This document shows positions 26,424 through 34,583 of a stretch of 64,000 bases of DNA, in pieces; positions within the stretch are counted from its first letter, which is position 1; each line of letters begins with the position of its first letter. The position numbers and the translations under genes are program-made. The notes beneath the pieces were generated by a model. That model was not told where the DNA came from. It saw only the letters and a list, made by a program, of their open reading frames with translations, and did not search any database. Source of the stretch: a bacterium (lineage in GTDB: Bacteria; Bdellovibrionota; Bacteriovoracia; Bacteriovoracales; Bacteriovoracaceae). The stretch covers positions 1 through 64,000 of the forward strand of contig JAUHVL010000013.1 in the NCBI GenBank assembly GCA_030425045.1, given 5' to 3'.

Positions 26424-27220
26424 TACAGTCTCTGGTGATAATCTTGCCAAAGGTTTTTTGCCCACATTTCAGCAGTGTCTTCACAATACAATATACCTTC
26501 AAGAGCACATTCCACATCTTTAATTCTTTTTTCTAAAGTTTTGAACGTGTATCGTGGAATTAATTTTTGACTTTTATACTGAGCTTCAATACTTGTTAAA
26601 ATATCGTTTGATAAATAGTAAAAATGTTCAAAGTCTCTCAACTCCATTTCACTAAAAAAATAATTGAGACCTGGAATCTTTTGAACCTCCCATCCCGTTT
26701 GCCAATAAGTCGCATAGGTTGAAACATCACGAATATAAATTTGAGAGTCTTTGATATTCATATCATTTACAATATCGTGATAGACTTTTGGATCTTGATC
26801 AGAATTATCTCCAAATAAGAACAACTTTAAATCATTTGAGTTTTCTTTTGATAACACACTCTTAAGGCTTCTATATTTGTATTGATAAGTTTTACCATCT
26901 CCAATTTTTCTTAAGATCGTTCTTCCAAACGGAAAATCGTGTTTATCTAACCATTTTTCTTGATTAAAAGTAGCATCATAAGCAGCACTCAAATAAAGAA
27001 ACTCCACCTCTTCACCTTGAGACTCATAATATGTTTTTATTTCGTTATAAAGCTTGGACATTTCCACATAGGGATCAGCTTTTAAAAAATACCAAACAAC
27101 AGAAACACTGTTTGTTGAGTTTGCTTTTTTGATTGTATCGTCAATATCACTAATGACGAGAACTTTGGCCTTAACACTAAAAAAGAAGACACTAAGCGCC
27201 ATAACTATAATCGATTTCAT
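26423..27220 (-). CDS. Exported lipin/App1-type phosphatase
   Basis: The 265-residue protein has a signal peptide (1-18, ending SVKA) directly followed by the HAD DxDxT motif ISDIDDTIK (Asp25, Asp27). Motif II is FLYLSAAYDATF and motif IV is LFGDNSDQDPKVY, as in DUF2183/App1 phosphatidate phosphatases. With its signal peptide it should act on lipid or phosphorylated substrates in the periplasm. Its ATG follows AAGGAGTGAGTTA. It is translationally coupled to a GNAT gene. A cytoplasmic relative is encoded at 21401-22570. Confidence 0.87.
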   Translation of the reverse strand: MKSIIVMALSVFFFSVKAKVLVISDIDDTIKKANSTNSVSVVWYFLKADPYVEMSKLYNEIKTYYESQGEEVEFLYLSAAYDATFNQEKWLDKHDFPFGRTILRKIGDGKTYQYKYRSLKSVLSKENSNDLKLFLFGDNSDQDPKVYHDIVNDMNIKDSQIYIRDVSTYATYWQTGWEVQKIPGLNYFFSEMELRDFEHFYYLSNDILTSIEAQYKSQKLIPRYTFKTLEKRIKDVECALEGILYCEDTAEMWAKNLWQDYHQRL

Positions 27221-27351
27221 TAACTCACTCCTTGAGAATACTCTTTAGCCTATCCCTAAACTCACCTCTTTTCGATCGCCTAGCAGCTATTCCGACAGGC
27301 ATAGTCAACTATATAGACGATCACCATCTATTTGGTTAAATTAGCTAACCT

Positions 27352-27912
27352 ATGGGATTACTTTATCAATTTCCAACCACAGACAACGAATTAGACGATC
27401 GTATAACGATCTCCAACGAGATGGTTGTCTTAAAGAGTTATGGTCTGCCAATGATTTTTTGGGGTTATTTGGCAGGGATCCTATTTATGTTGGCCATTAT
27501 GTATCTTGCGATCTCTGGGCCAATTCAAACGATATTTAGTGGTGAAGATGAGATAAATAAAATGATCGCCATGGCCGTGGTGCTTCTTTTTATCGCTATA
27601 CCGCTCACACTTTTTGTTCTACTTTTTTATGAAAAAATTATCATCAAAGAGAAAAACAAATTTACGATTGTTCATAAAGTTTTTTGGCTTCCCTATTTTA
27701 AAAGAAGCTTTATTGCTGAAAAAATTCTTGTAGAGAATATGGAAGGAACTCCAAATGTCGCGAAGATGGAAAACCGTCCCGAACTAAAAGGCTTCCAAAA
27801 TAGAGGTTATTTTAACTTATTTGCTTATGATCAGAATAATCGAAAGTTTCTACTCGATCGAAGTTCTCAAAAAAATACTATCGATAAAATCGCTGAGCTT
27901 TTAAAAATTTAG
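27352..27912 (+). CDS. Two-helix membrane protein, PH-like layout
   Basis: The 186-residue protein has a short cytoplasmic start, two adjacent membrane helices (about 34-58 and 72-95) and a C-terminal soluble domain beginning EKIIIKEKNKFTIVHKVFW. This helix pair plus strand-rich tail resembles small bacterial PH-like membrane proteins, but the match is loose. No ribosome-binding site stands out before the ATG at 27352. It overlaps the convergent gene by 4 bases. Confidence 0.75.
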   Translation: MGLLYQFPTTDNELDDRITISNEMVVLKSYGLPMIFWGYLAGILFMLAIMYLAISGPIQTIFSGEDEINKMIAMAVVLLFIAIPLTLFVLLFYEKIIIKEKNKFTIVHKVFWLPYFKRSFIAEKILVENMEGTPNVAKMENRPELKGFQNRGYFNLFAYDQNNRKFLLDRSSQKNTIDKIAELLKI

Positions 27913-28163
27913 CTCGGTTTATTTTTGGATAGAACAACATTAATATCTCTTTCAATTTCTTCCATTGATTTACCTAGCTTTAATCCAAGAGATTTAATTT
28001 CGTCATTTTCTTTTGAGAAACGATCTGTAAGCTGAAGAATGAGCTCTGAATAACGGTACTCAATTTTCATTCTTTCTTTTTCTTTAGGTGCCAGAAAATG
28101 AGCTGCTACAAATAGAATTATTAAGATAGCGGTCATTGAAAAAGCAATTACTTTCAATTCCAT
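27909..28163 (-). CDS. Small single-span membrane protein
   Basis: The 84-residue product has one N-terminal helix (about 5-25) and a charged cytoplasmic tail with a predicted coiled-coil-like run (ERMKIEYRYSELILQL and onward). The start ATG at 28163 follows GAGGTG. It lies 17 bases after the ferredoxin stop and is probably the last gene of the rpoH-pnp-dut transcript region. The function is unknown. Confidence 0.72.
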   Translation of the reverse strand: MELKVIAFSMTAILIILFVAAHFLAPKEKERMKIEYRYSELILQLTDRFSKENDEIKSLGLKLGKSMEEIERDINVVLSKNKPS

Positions 28164-28180
28164 ATAAACACCTCTTGTTG

Positions 28181-28471
28181 CTAGTCTTTTTTGATGAGCT
28201 CAATAGAAAGCTTACCTTCTACCGGTAGCCTGCAACAAAGCCTTTCTTTTGTAATATAAAAAACATTACCGAGATATTGGTTCTCTTCTAAAGTAAGGGC
28301 AGGCAGGTGTTCTTTACCTTCTGTAATTTTGATAACACACTCTCCACACTTACCGTAGCCACCACAAGAAGATCGTAGTGGAATTTTATGCTCATTAAAA
28401 ACATCGTAAAGGTTTTTACCTTTCTCTGCTTTTATGACTTTACCATCAATTGTCAGCTCAATTTCTTCCAT
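28181..28471 (-). CDS. 2Fe-2S ferredoxin-type protein
   Basis: The 96-residue plant-type ferredoxin fold carries CGGYGKCGEC (C-x5-C-x2-C) and a distal RLCCRL that supplies the fourth cysteine ligand. It should act as a soluble one-electron carrier. ATG 28471 overlaps the previous stop (TGATG), so translation is coupled to the PHA-region gene. A TTG at 28474 directly before it is a less likely start. Another ferredoxin with tighter spacing is encoded at 60446-60697. Confidence 0.9.
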   Translation of the reverse strand: MEEIELTIDGKVIKAEKGKNLYDVFNEHKIPLRSSCGGYGKCGECVIKITEGKEHLPALTLEENQYLGNVFYITKERLCCRLPVEGKLSIELIKKD

Positions 28472-28755
28472 CAAACTTTGCCTTTTAGCTCACCTTCTAT
28501 TCTTGAAAGAACAGTTTTTTTGAAAGGTCTCAACATCATCGATAAATTTAAATCTATCAAGACATGATCTTCTTTAAAATTTAACTCTAAGTCAAAACCT
28601 TTCCCAGAAGCCTTCATATTTGCATTAGAATCATCGTAAGAAACATCTGCTTTTACTTGAAACTTCGCTATATAGTCGTCTGTAATTTTACTTTTGGCAT
28701 AAGCATAAGCTTCATCTGCACTCGAACATTTAACGTACTGAACTTTTACACTCAT
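28471..28755 (-). CDS. Polyhydroxyalkanoic acid system family-like protein
   Basis: The 94-residue protein has the pattern of the PHA granule-region family (PF09650): an N-terminal strand and helix with AYAYAKSKI, a middle FDLELNF, and the diagnostic end IDLNLSMMLRPFKKTVLSRIE. In other bacteria such genes lie near polyhydroxyalkanoate loci, but their biochemical role is unclear and no PHA synthase is seen here. The start follows AAGGAGTCTTT. The stop overlaps the ferredoxin start. Confidence 0.75.
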   Translation of the reverse strand: MSVKVQYVKCSSADEAYAYAKSKITDDYIAKFQVKADVSYDDSNANMKASGKGFDLELNFKEDHVLIDLNLSMMLRPFKKTVLSRIEGELKGKV

Positions 28756-28764
28756 AAAGACTCC

Positions 28765-29235
28765 TTAAGAAACTCCAGTAGAGCCAAATCCACCGGCACC
28801 TCTTTCTGTTTCACTGAGATTGGATTCTAAAGAAAAAACAGCTTGAGTAACCGGGGCCAAGATTAACTGGGCCAAACGTTCACCATGACTAACAGTTACT
28901 GCTTCATTACCAATATTGGCCATGATGATTTTAACTTCACCTCGATAATCACTATCAATTGTTCCTGGACTATTCACAACCATAAGAGATGTTTTAAGAG
29001 AAAGTCCAGAGCGCGGTCTTACTTGGATTTCGTATCCGTGAGGAATTTCCATCGCCAGACCTGTCGGAATTAAAACTCTTTCAAAAGGCTTAATCGTCAA
29101 TCCTTCAGATCTAAGCTCTTCAGGAAAAGAAGCTTTAATATCTGCTCCTGCAGCACCTTCCGTTTGATAGGAAGGTAGCTCAAAAGCAGAATCAAAATGT
29201 TCTAATTTTAAAACATTAACTGTTACTTTATTCAT
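28765..29235 (-). CDS. dut: dUTP diphosphatase
   Basis: The 156-residue trimeric-type dUTPase has all five motifs: GADIKAS (I), RPRSGLS (II), GTIDSDYRGEVKI (III), GERLAQLIL (IV) and RGAGGFGSTG (V). It hydrolyses dUTP to dUMP and pyrophosphate, keeping uracil out of DNA and feeding dTMP synthesis. Its ATG overlaps the pnp stop by 4 bases (ATGA), so the two are co-translated. The length is normal for the family. Confidence 0.97.
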   Translation of the reverse strand: MNKVTVNVLKLEHFDSAFELPSYQTEGAAGADIKASFPEELRSEGLTIKPFERVLIPTGLAMEIPHGYEIQVRPRSGLSLKTSLMVVNSPGTIDSDYRGEVKIIMANIGNEAVTVSHGERLAQLILAPVTQAVFSLESNLSETERGAGGFGSTGVS

Positions 29236-31367
29236 ACGTTGGCCTCAACCTTTTCTAAAGGTCCAGCAGCTTTAATTGAGAATTTAAGACGACCCATACG
29301 ATCAATTTCAAGAACTTTGATTTTAACTTCTTGTCCTTCTTTTAAGTAATCGTTTACATCCTTAACTCTTTCTTCTGCAATTTCAGAAACGTGAACGAGT
29401 CCAGAAACACCAGGAGCAATATCAACAAAAGCACCGTACTCTTTTATCGTGACAACTTTTCCTGTGTAAATATCGCCTTCTTTAGGTCCATTGATCTGCA
29501 TATCAATTAGTGAAATACAGTCATTGAGAATTTGAGAGTCTGATCCAAGCACTTTTACAGTACCGTCTTCTTCAATATTAATTTCTACTGCATACTCTTC
29601 TTGAATAGCTTTTATGTTCTTTCCACCAGGACCGATGAGAGCTCCAATTTTATCTGGCTCAATTTTTGTACTAACAATACGAGGAACACCATCTTTAAAT
29701 TCCTGTCTTCCTACCGAAATTGTTTTCGCCATTTCTCCAAGAATATGTAAACGACCTTCCATCGCTTGGCCCATCGCCTTCTCTACAATCTCTCTTGTAA
29801 GACCAGTAATTTTAATGTCCATTTGGATCGCCGTTACACCTTTGTCTGTACCAGCAACTTTAAAGTCCATATCTCCAAGGTGATCTTCGTCCCCTAGAAT
29901 ATCTGTTAAAATCTTGAAACGATCTCCGTCTGTTACAAGACCCATCGCGATTCCCGCGACTGGAGCTTTAAGAGGAACACCGGCATCCATTAAGGCCAGA
30001 GAAGCCGAACATACCGATCCCATTGAACTTGAACCATTTGATTCTAAAACTTCACAGACGACTCTTGTTGTATAAGGAAAAGTTTCTTCATCTGGCATAA
30101 CGGCCTTCACACCTCTTTCAGCAAGGTTACCGTGACCAAGTTCACGACGACCAACACCTCTTACCCCTCTAGCTTCACCAACAGAGTAAGGAGGGAAATT
30201 ATAATGAAGGTAGAACTTCTGATAGTCTGTTCCAACAATACGATCACTCATTTGCTCACCTGTTTTTCCACCAATCGTAACAGCGGCCATAACTTGAGTT
30301 TCACCTCTTGTGAATAATGAAGAACCATGAGGAGTATCGAGAATATTTGTTTCTGTCTCAATTGCTCTTACTTCATTAACTGCTCTTCCTGCGATTCTTT
30401 TTTCTTCATCTAAGATATCGGCTCTCATCATATTATAGAGGAGTTCATCGACCCCTTTATAAGCTTCTTTTCCAAAAGCATCTTTCTCTGTTAGCCCGTA
30501 AGCCTCAGGATTTGCTTCCATAGCTGCTTTAGCTTCAGAGATAATTGCTTTTACAGCTTTTTGACGTAGCATCTTATCGTTAATGCTTAAGCTTTCACGA
30601 GCCTTACCTGAAAACTCTTCTGTTACTTTAGACATTAATGTTTCATTTGGTGCAGCTGACTCGAAAGATCTTTTTGAGATATTCATTTCAGCAGCAGCTT
30701 TATTTTGTAGCTCAACAAATTCTTTAATATGATCATGCCCAAACCAGATCGCTCCTAGAACTTCATCTTCTGGAACAATATCGGCTTCACCTTCCACCAT
30801 TAAAATGGCATCACTTGAAGCAGCAACAGCAATTTCCATATCAGACTCTTCCCATTGAGAGATTGTTGGGTTTAAAACGTATTGCCCATTAATCCGTCCA
30901 ACTTTACAAGTTCCAATAGGTCCTTGGAATGGAATATCAGAAAGAGTAAAAGCCGCTGATGATCCAAGACCAGCAAGAACTTCAGGGTCACCACCTTCAG
31001 GGTTAAAGGAGACAACTGTACATGAAACAACAGTGTCAAACATATACCCTTCAGGGAATAATGGTCTTAAAGGTCTATCGATTAATCGAGCATTTAATGT
31101 TTCTTGATCTGAAGGTCTTCCTTCACGTTTTCTAAAACCACCTAAAAACTTTCCAGCGGCATAGAATTTTTCTGTGTACTCGACAAGAAGAGGAAAGAAG
31201 TCCTGGCCATCTTTCATTTCAGTGGCCGAACAAACTGTTACTAAAACTTGTGTTCCTTCACAGCTTACTAAAACAGAACCATCAGCTTGTTTTGCCAATC
31301 GCCCAGTTTCAATTGTTACCTCTTTGCCGCCATAGTTAAGCGACCATGTCTTTTTGTTTTCGTTCAT
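29232..31367 (-). CDS. pnp: Polyribonucleotide nucleotidyltransferase (PNPase)
   Basis: The 711-residue enzyme has two RNase PH domains (about 10-230 and 315-545), then a KH domain (IGALIGPGGKNIKAIQEE) and an S1 RNA-binding domain (GAFVDIAPGVSGLVHVSEIA), the standard order. It degrades RNA 3' to 5' by phosphorolysis in the cytoplasm. I chose ATG 31367, giving MNENKKTWSL, because GGAGAAAAT lies directly upstream; an in-frame ATG 10 codons earlier falls before that site. The upstream leader carries hairpins, described separately. It lies downstream of rpsO, as is classic, and overlaps dut. Confidence 0.98.
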   Translation of the reverse strand: MNENKKTWSLNYGGKEVTIETGRLAKQADGSVLVSCEGTQVLVTVCSATEMKDGQDFFPLLVEYTEKFYAAGKFLGGFRKREGRPSDQETLNARLIDRPLRPLFPEGYMFDTVVSCTVVSFNPEGGDPEVLAGLGSSAAFTLSDIPFQGPIGTCKVGRINGQYVLNPTISQWEESDMEIAVAASSDAILMVEGEADIVPEDEVLGAIWFGHDHIKEFVELQNKAAAEMNISKRSFESAAPNETLMSKVTEEFSGKARESLSINDKMLRQKAVKAIISEAKAAMEANPEAYGLTEKDAFGKEAYKGVDELLYNMMRADILDEEKRIAGRAVNEVRAIETETNILDTPHGSSLFTRGETQVMAAVTIGGKTGEQMSDRIVGTDYQKFYLHYNFPPYSVGEARGVRGVGRRELGHGNLAERGVKAVMPDEETFPYTTRVVCEVLESNGSSSMGSVCSASLALMDAGVPLKAPVAGIAMGLVTDGDRFKILTDILGDEDHLGDMDFKVAGTDKGVTAIQMDIKITGLTREIVEKAMGQAMEGRLHILGEMAKTISVGRQEFKDGVPRIVSTKIEPDKIGALIGPGGKNIKAIQEEYAVEINIEEDGTVKVLGSDSQILNDCISLIDMQINGPKEGDIYTGKVVTIKEYGAFVDIAPGVSGLVHVSEIAEERVKDVNDYLKEGQEVKIKVLEIDRMGRLKFSIKAAGPLEKVEANV

Positions 31368-31385
31368 ATTTTCTCCATAACAATA

Positions 31386-31486
31386 GCAACCACCCATGTG
31401 GCGGTTGCAAAAAATTTAATGAAATATTGGTGGGATTCAAAGAATAGTTCAAACAAACCTCAGGGTTTGTTTCAAATATCCCCTGA
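31386..31486 (-). promoter_or_regulatory. Structured pnp leader with competing hairpins
   Basis: Three inverted repeats lie between the rpsO terminator and pnp. A 9-bp perfect stem AAACAAACC/GGTTTGTTT has a 4-base loop (31451-31472). A second pairing, TCAGGG (31460-31465) with CCCTGA (31481-31486), uses part of the same bases, so the two cannot form together. A third stem, GCAACC/GGTTGC (31386-31408), stands just before the pnp ribosome-binding site. None is followed by a T-run. In E. coli the pnp leader is a hairpin cut by RNase III and used for PNPase autoregulation; similar control here is inference. Confidence 0.5.
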
Positions 31487-31524
31487 ATTCTCCACAGCTC
31501 TATTTCGGGTCTATTTTAAAAGAT

Positions 31525-31554
31525 AAAAAAAGAGGAGGCCAATAAACCTCCTCT
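31525..31554 (-). terminator. Intrinsic terminator after rpsO
   Basis: An 8-bp perfect stem, AGAGGAGG/CCTCCTCT (31531-31538 and 31547-31554), with an 8-base loop is followed on the minus strand by a run of T (the A-run 31525-31530 on the plus strand). It stands 27 bases after the rpsO stop. Because pnp lies farther along on the same strand, it should limit rpsO-to-pnp read-through. Confidence 0.85.
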
Positions 31555-31580
31555 ATTTTTAATCATTTTTTGATTTTTTA

Positions 31581-31859
31581 TTACTTTCTTAGGCCAAGAT
31601 CACCAATAAGTGACTTGTACTGATCTTCACTTTTCCCCCTAAGGTACTTAAGAAGTGAACGACGACGACCAATCATTTTTAAAAGTCCGCGATTTGAATG
31701 GTAGTCATGGATATTTTTCTCAAAATGTCCTTTTAATCCATTAATGCGCTCTGTCAAGATTGCAACCTGAACAGCTGTACAACCAGCATCTTTCTCACCA
31801 GAACCATATTTGGCCCCAAAAGTTTTTACAATTTCCGCTGTTTTTTCTGTAGTAATCAT
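31581..31859 (-). CDS. rpsO: 30S ribosomal protein S15
   Basis: The 92-residue protein starts MITTEKTAEIVKTFG at ATG 31859 behind GGAG, and has the S15 core strings VQVAILTERINGLKGHF, DYHSNRGLLKMIGRRRSLL and YLRGKS. S15 binds 16S rRNA early in small-subunit assembly. The usual length is 89 residues, so this copy is slightly longer at the N-terminus. It lies 61 bases after rpoH and is followed by an intrinsic terminator and then pnp. Confidence 0.97.
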   Translation of the reverse strand: MITTEKTAEIVKTFGAKYGSGEKDAGCTAVQVAILTERINGLKGHFEKNIHDYHSNRGLLKMIGRRRSLLKYLRGKSEDQYKSLIGDLGLRK

Positions 31860-31920
31860 TTTTTCTCCTTTACTTGCCAACCACCGAGCCGAAACCCAGT
31901 TGAAGGTGCTGGACGTCAAT

Positions 31921-32847
31921 TTACCGAATATAATCGGCCATGTAAACCTTTAAATTCTTGAGTAAACGCTCTTCAATTTGACGAATTCGCTCACGAGAAA
32001 CGCCGTATTCATCAGCAATTTCTTGTAAACTTGGAGGAATATCTTGGAGTAATCTTTTGGTAAAAATATCGCGATCTCGATCTTTTAAGCCCTTAAGATA
32101 GTCCTTAAGATGATCTTGTAGAATTTTAAGATCATTCGACATGGCCACTTGTTCCTCAGGACCTTCTGCTTCATCGGCTAATATATTACTTAAGGCACTA
32201 AAATTACTCGAGTCATTATGAGAACTTGGGGCATCTATACTGACCTCGCCACCAGTTGAGCTTAAACGTTGATCCATCGTCATCACCGTTTTCTCAGAGA
32301 CCCCCATATTTTCGGCCAAAAGTTTTGTGTCGGGTCTGATTCCCTGGGCCTCAAGCCGGGCCTTTTCTTTCATTAAATTAAAAAATACTTTTTTCTGTTC
32401 ATTAGTGGTTCCAATTTTCACAAGATGAAAATTATCAAGAATAAATTTTAAAATATAAGAACGTATCCACCAGCTTGAGTAATAACTTAACTTGGCGCCT
32501 TTTTCGGGATCATAATTACTCACGGCCTTCATCAATCCGATATTCCCCTCTTGGATAAGATCCATGATGTTTTGCCAAGCCGACCGATATTCCATAGCAA
32601 TTTTAACAACGAGTCTTAAATTGTGGACAACCAACTTTCGAGCAATCTCAATATCACCAGATTCTTTTAATGCCTTAGTTAAGGCTTTTTCTTGCTCAAT
32701 TGATAGAAGCGGATAACGGTTGACCTCTTTCATATAACGAGTAAGCGGATCAAGCGCACTTGAACTATCATCATAGACAACGAGGTCCCTCTTATCTGTT
32801 ACGATAGGTAGACTTTCGTCTTTTAAAGAATCATCTTCCTTACTCAT
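31921..32847 (-). CDS. rpoH: RNA polymerase heat-shock sigma factor (sigma-32 type)
   Basis: The 308-residue protein has sigma-70 region 1.2/2 (DPLTRYMKEVNRYPLLS, GNIGLMKAVSNYDPEKGAKLSYYSSWWIRSYI split over 101-132), an RpoH box QKKVFFNL (151-158) that marks sigma-32 rather than RpoD or RpoS, and a region 4 helix-turn-helix, LQEIADEYGVSRERIRQIE. It should direct RNA polymerase to heat-shock promoters. The start ATG at 32847 has no visible Shine-Dalgarno: the preceding bases read AAAAATCCCCC. Translation may depend on structure or coupling to the gene 20 bases upstream. Confidence 0.95.
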   Translation of the reverse strand: MSKEDDSLKDESLPIVTDKRDLVVYDDSSSALDPLTRYMKEVNRYPLLSIEQEKALTKALKESGDIEIARKLVVHNLRLVVKIAMEYRSAWQNIMDLIQEGNIGLMKAVSNYDPEKGAKLSYYSSWWIRSYILKFILDNFHLVKIGTTNEQKKVFFNLMKEKARLEAQGIRPDTKLLAENMGVSEKTVMTMDQRLSSTGGEVSIDAPSSHNDSSNFSALSNILADEAEGPEEQVAMSNDLKILQDHLKDYLKGLKDRDRDIFTKRLLQDIPPSLQEIADEYGVSRERIRQIEERLLKNLKVYMADYIR

Positions 32848-32867
32848 GGGGGATTTTTATCATATTT

Positions 32868-34526
32868 TTAGCGACCAGGTAACAGCTCTTCGAGCTTTTT
32901 GATCCGTTTGTTTCTCTCACCAGCGTCCTGAGCAATTCTCCATCTCTCATGGGTGTAGCGCAACGCAAAGATGCCATAGTGAAGGTTAACAGGAATACTC
33001 ATCATACCTTTTGGTTCCTGAAAATAGTTTCCAATATAACGGCTAACTTGCTCTAAAATCTCAATCGCGACTAACCTCTCTAGACCTTGTTTCCAAGGGG
33101 GAATTTCAAAACGAAGTCTAGCATCTTCAACTTGATCTTTAATAATAACTTGAAAAGGCTCTAGTACTTTTTTCATTTCTTTTTCGTCATTGATATTTAC
33201 ATCTTTCCAGTTTTCTCTCGCCCAAGAAATAAACTTTTTACTGACGTTGATATTAAAAGTACTTTTAATTTTATCATTCATGGCAATAGAATTATCAAAC
33301 TCACCAAGAATAACATCAATATTAACTTCAAACTCAGGTAAATATTCATTAAAGAATTTTTTTCGATCAACAACCTTTAAGAGAAGTCTTTCTTCATATA
33401 AGAGATCTTGCTGATAGTTTTTAATTTGGTTTTCTGCCCACTCTCTCCAGGATTTATCCATGCTAGCTTTGAGAGCATCTTTCATCACATTATATTTTTC
33501 AACTCTATTCATGAAGTCAGGCACTCCCGTAATGAGGGCCACAAATTGTCCTGCTTGAGCATTCTGATCATCAAAGGTCATTGTTTTAATAATCTCTAAA
33601 ATTTCTGGAACTTGACCGTTATATTGAAAATCTGAGTTTTTAAAATCAGCACAAAAAACCCTATCAAAATCATCTTTATAACTCTGTCCCCCCAAGGATA
33701 ATCTTAACCTTTTAAAAATTTCAGAGGTTTCTCTTTTTCTACAAATTAAATTTTCACAAATAACGGATGCTGTTTTTGTACTCTCTTTTAGTTTTGTTTT
33801 GTCTTCTGAAAGATCAAAGTCATAACCAGATAACTGGCGGTTAATAAAGCTCATAATCATGGGATCTTTTACAAAAGGAACCATCAATCGAAGATTATCC
33901 ACATCATTTCCCCATGAACAAAAGGCCTTAAAAAGATCAACAGTTAATGACATCTCTTGTGTCTTCGACGTGGTCTCTCTCGTTGTTTGCCAGAGTGCTT
34001 TTGGAAAGTTTTCATCACCCTCTACACTTGGCAATGATATAGACTCATCAAGGGTGTAATACTTTTTAAAATTTGCTTTGAGTTGCTTAATACTAATGAC
34101 TGAGAGGTTTTGAGAACAATAATTCCCGACCAAACCATCTACCATATTATTAAACTCGTCTTCACTAAACTCAAAAAACTTTGAATATTCCGTTAAGGCC
34201 CTGGTTGTGAGATCCAAACCAATATACTGAAGAGTCGAAAGTAAGGATCTCTTTACTTGAACCCTACTCCAATTATCAACGTAGTTAATTTTAATATTAT
34301 TTTGACAATAATTATTGAGGTTATATCCCTCATCTGCAAAGGCTATATAATTACTCAACTTTTTGCCTTTTTGAGACTCTTTTTCCTCAAATATATAGCT
34401 AACAGGGTCGTTCTCTTTAAAATATTGTTTTGATAAATCCCCTAGCATTAAGCTTTCAAGTGGTACCAAAGCATACACTTGATTTCCGAGGATAAGTATC
34501 AACAAAATGTAAAAAATTTTTCCCAT
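32868..34526 (-). CDS. Large exported protein of unknown function
   Basis: The 552-residue protein has a signal peptide (about 1-19, ending VYAL) and a mostly helical mature part with scattered cysteines (for example YCQNN, NYCSQN, FCSWGN, VICENLICRK, FCADF) that may form disulfides in the periplasm. No known domain is apparent. It lies 20 bases upstream of rpoH on the same strand, so rpoH may share its transcript. A CCGATAA string lies upstream (about 34540-34550) without a matching -35. Confidence 0.82.
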   Translation of the reverse strand: MGKIFYILLILILGNQVYALVPLESLMLGDLSKQYFKENDPVSYIFEEKESQKGKKLSNYIAFADEGYNLNNYCQNNIKINYVDNWSRVQVKRSLLSTLQYIGLDLTTRALTEYSKFFEFSEDEFNNMVDGLVGNYCSQNLSVISIKQLKANFKKYYTLDESISLPSVEGDENFPKALWQTTRETTSKTQEMSLTVDLFKAFCSWGNDVDNLRLMVPFVKDPMIMSFINRQLSGYDFDLSEDKTKLKESTKTASVICENLICRKRETSEIFKRLRLSLGGQSYKDDFDRVFCADFKNSDFQYNGQVPEILEIIKTMTFDDQNAQAGQFVALITGVPDFMNRVEKYNVMKDALKASMDKSWREWAENQIKNYQQDLLYEERLLLKVVDRKKFFNEYLPEFEVNIDVILGEFDNSIAMNDKIKSTFNINVSKKFISWARENWKDVNINDEKEMKKVLEPFQVIIKDQVEDARLRFEIPPWKQGLERLVAIEILEQVSRYIGNYFQEPKGMMSIPVNLHYGIFALRYTHERWRIAQDAGERNKRIKKLEELLPGR

Positions 34527-34583
34527 TTATCGTTATCCTTATACCTTTTTTAAGTTATCGGTCTCAATTCCGATTCAATAAGT

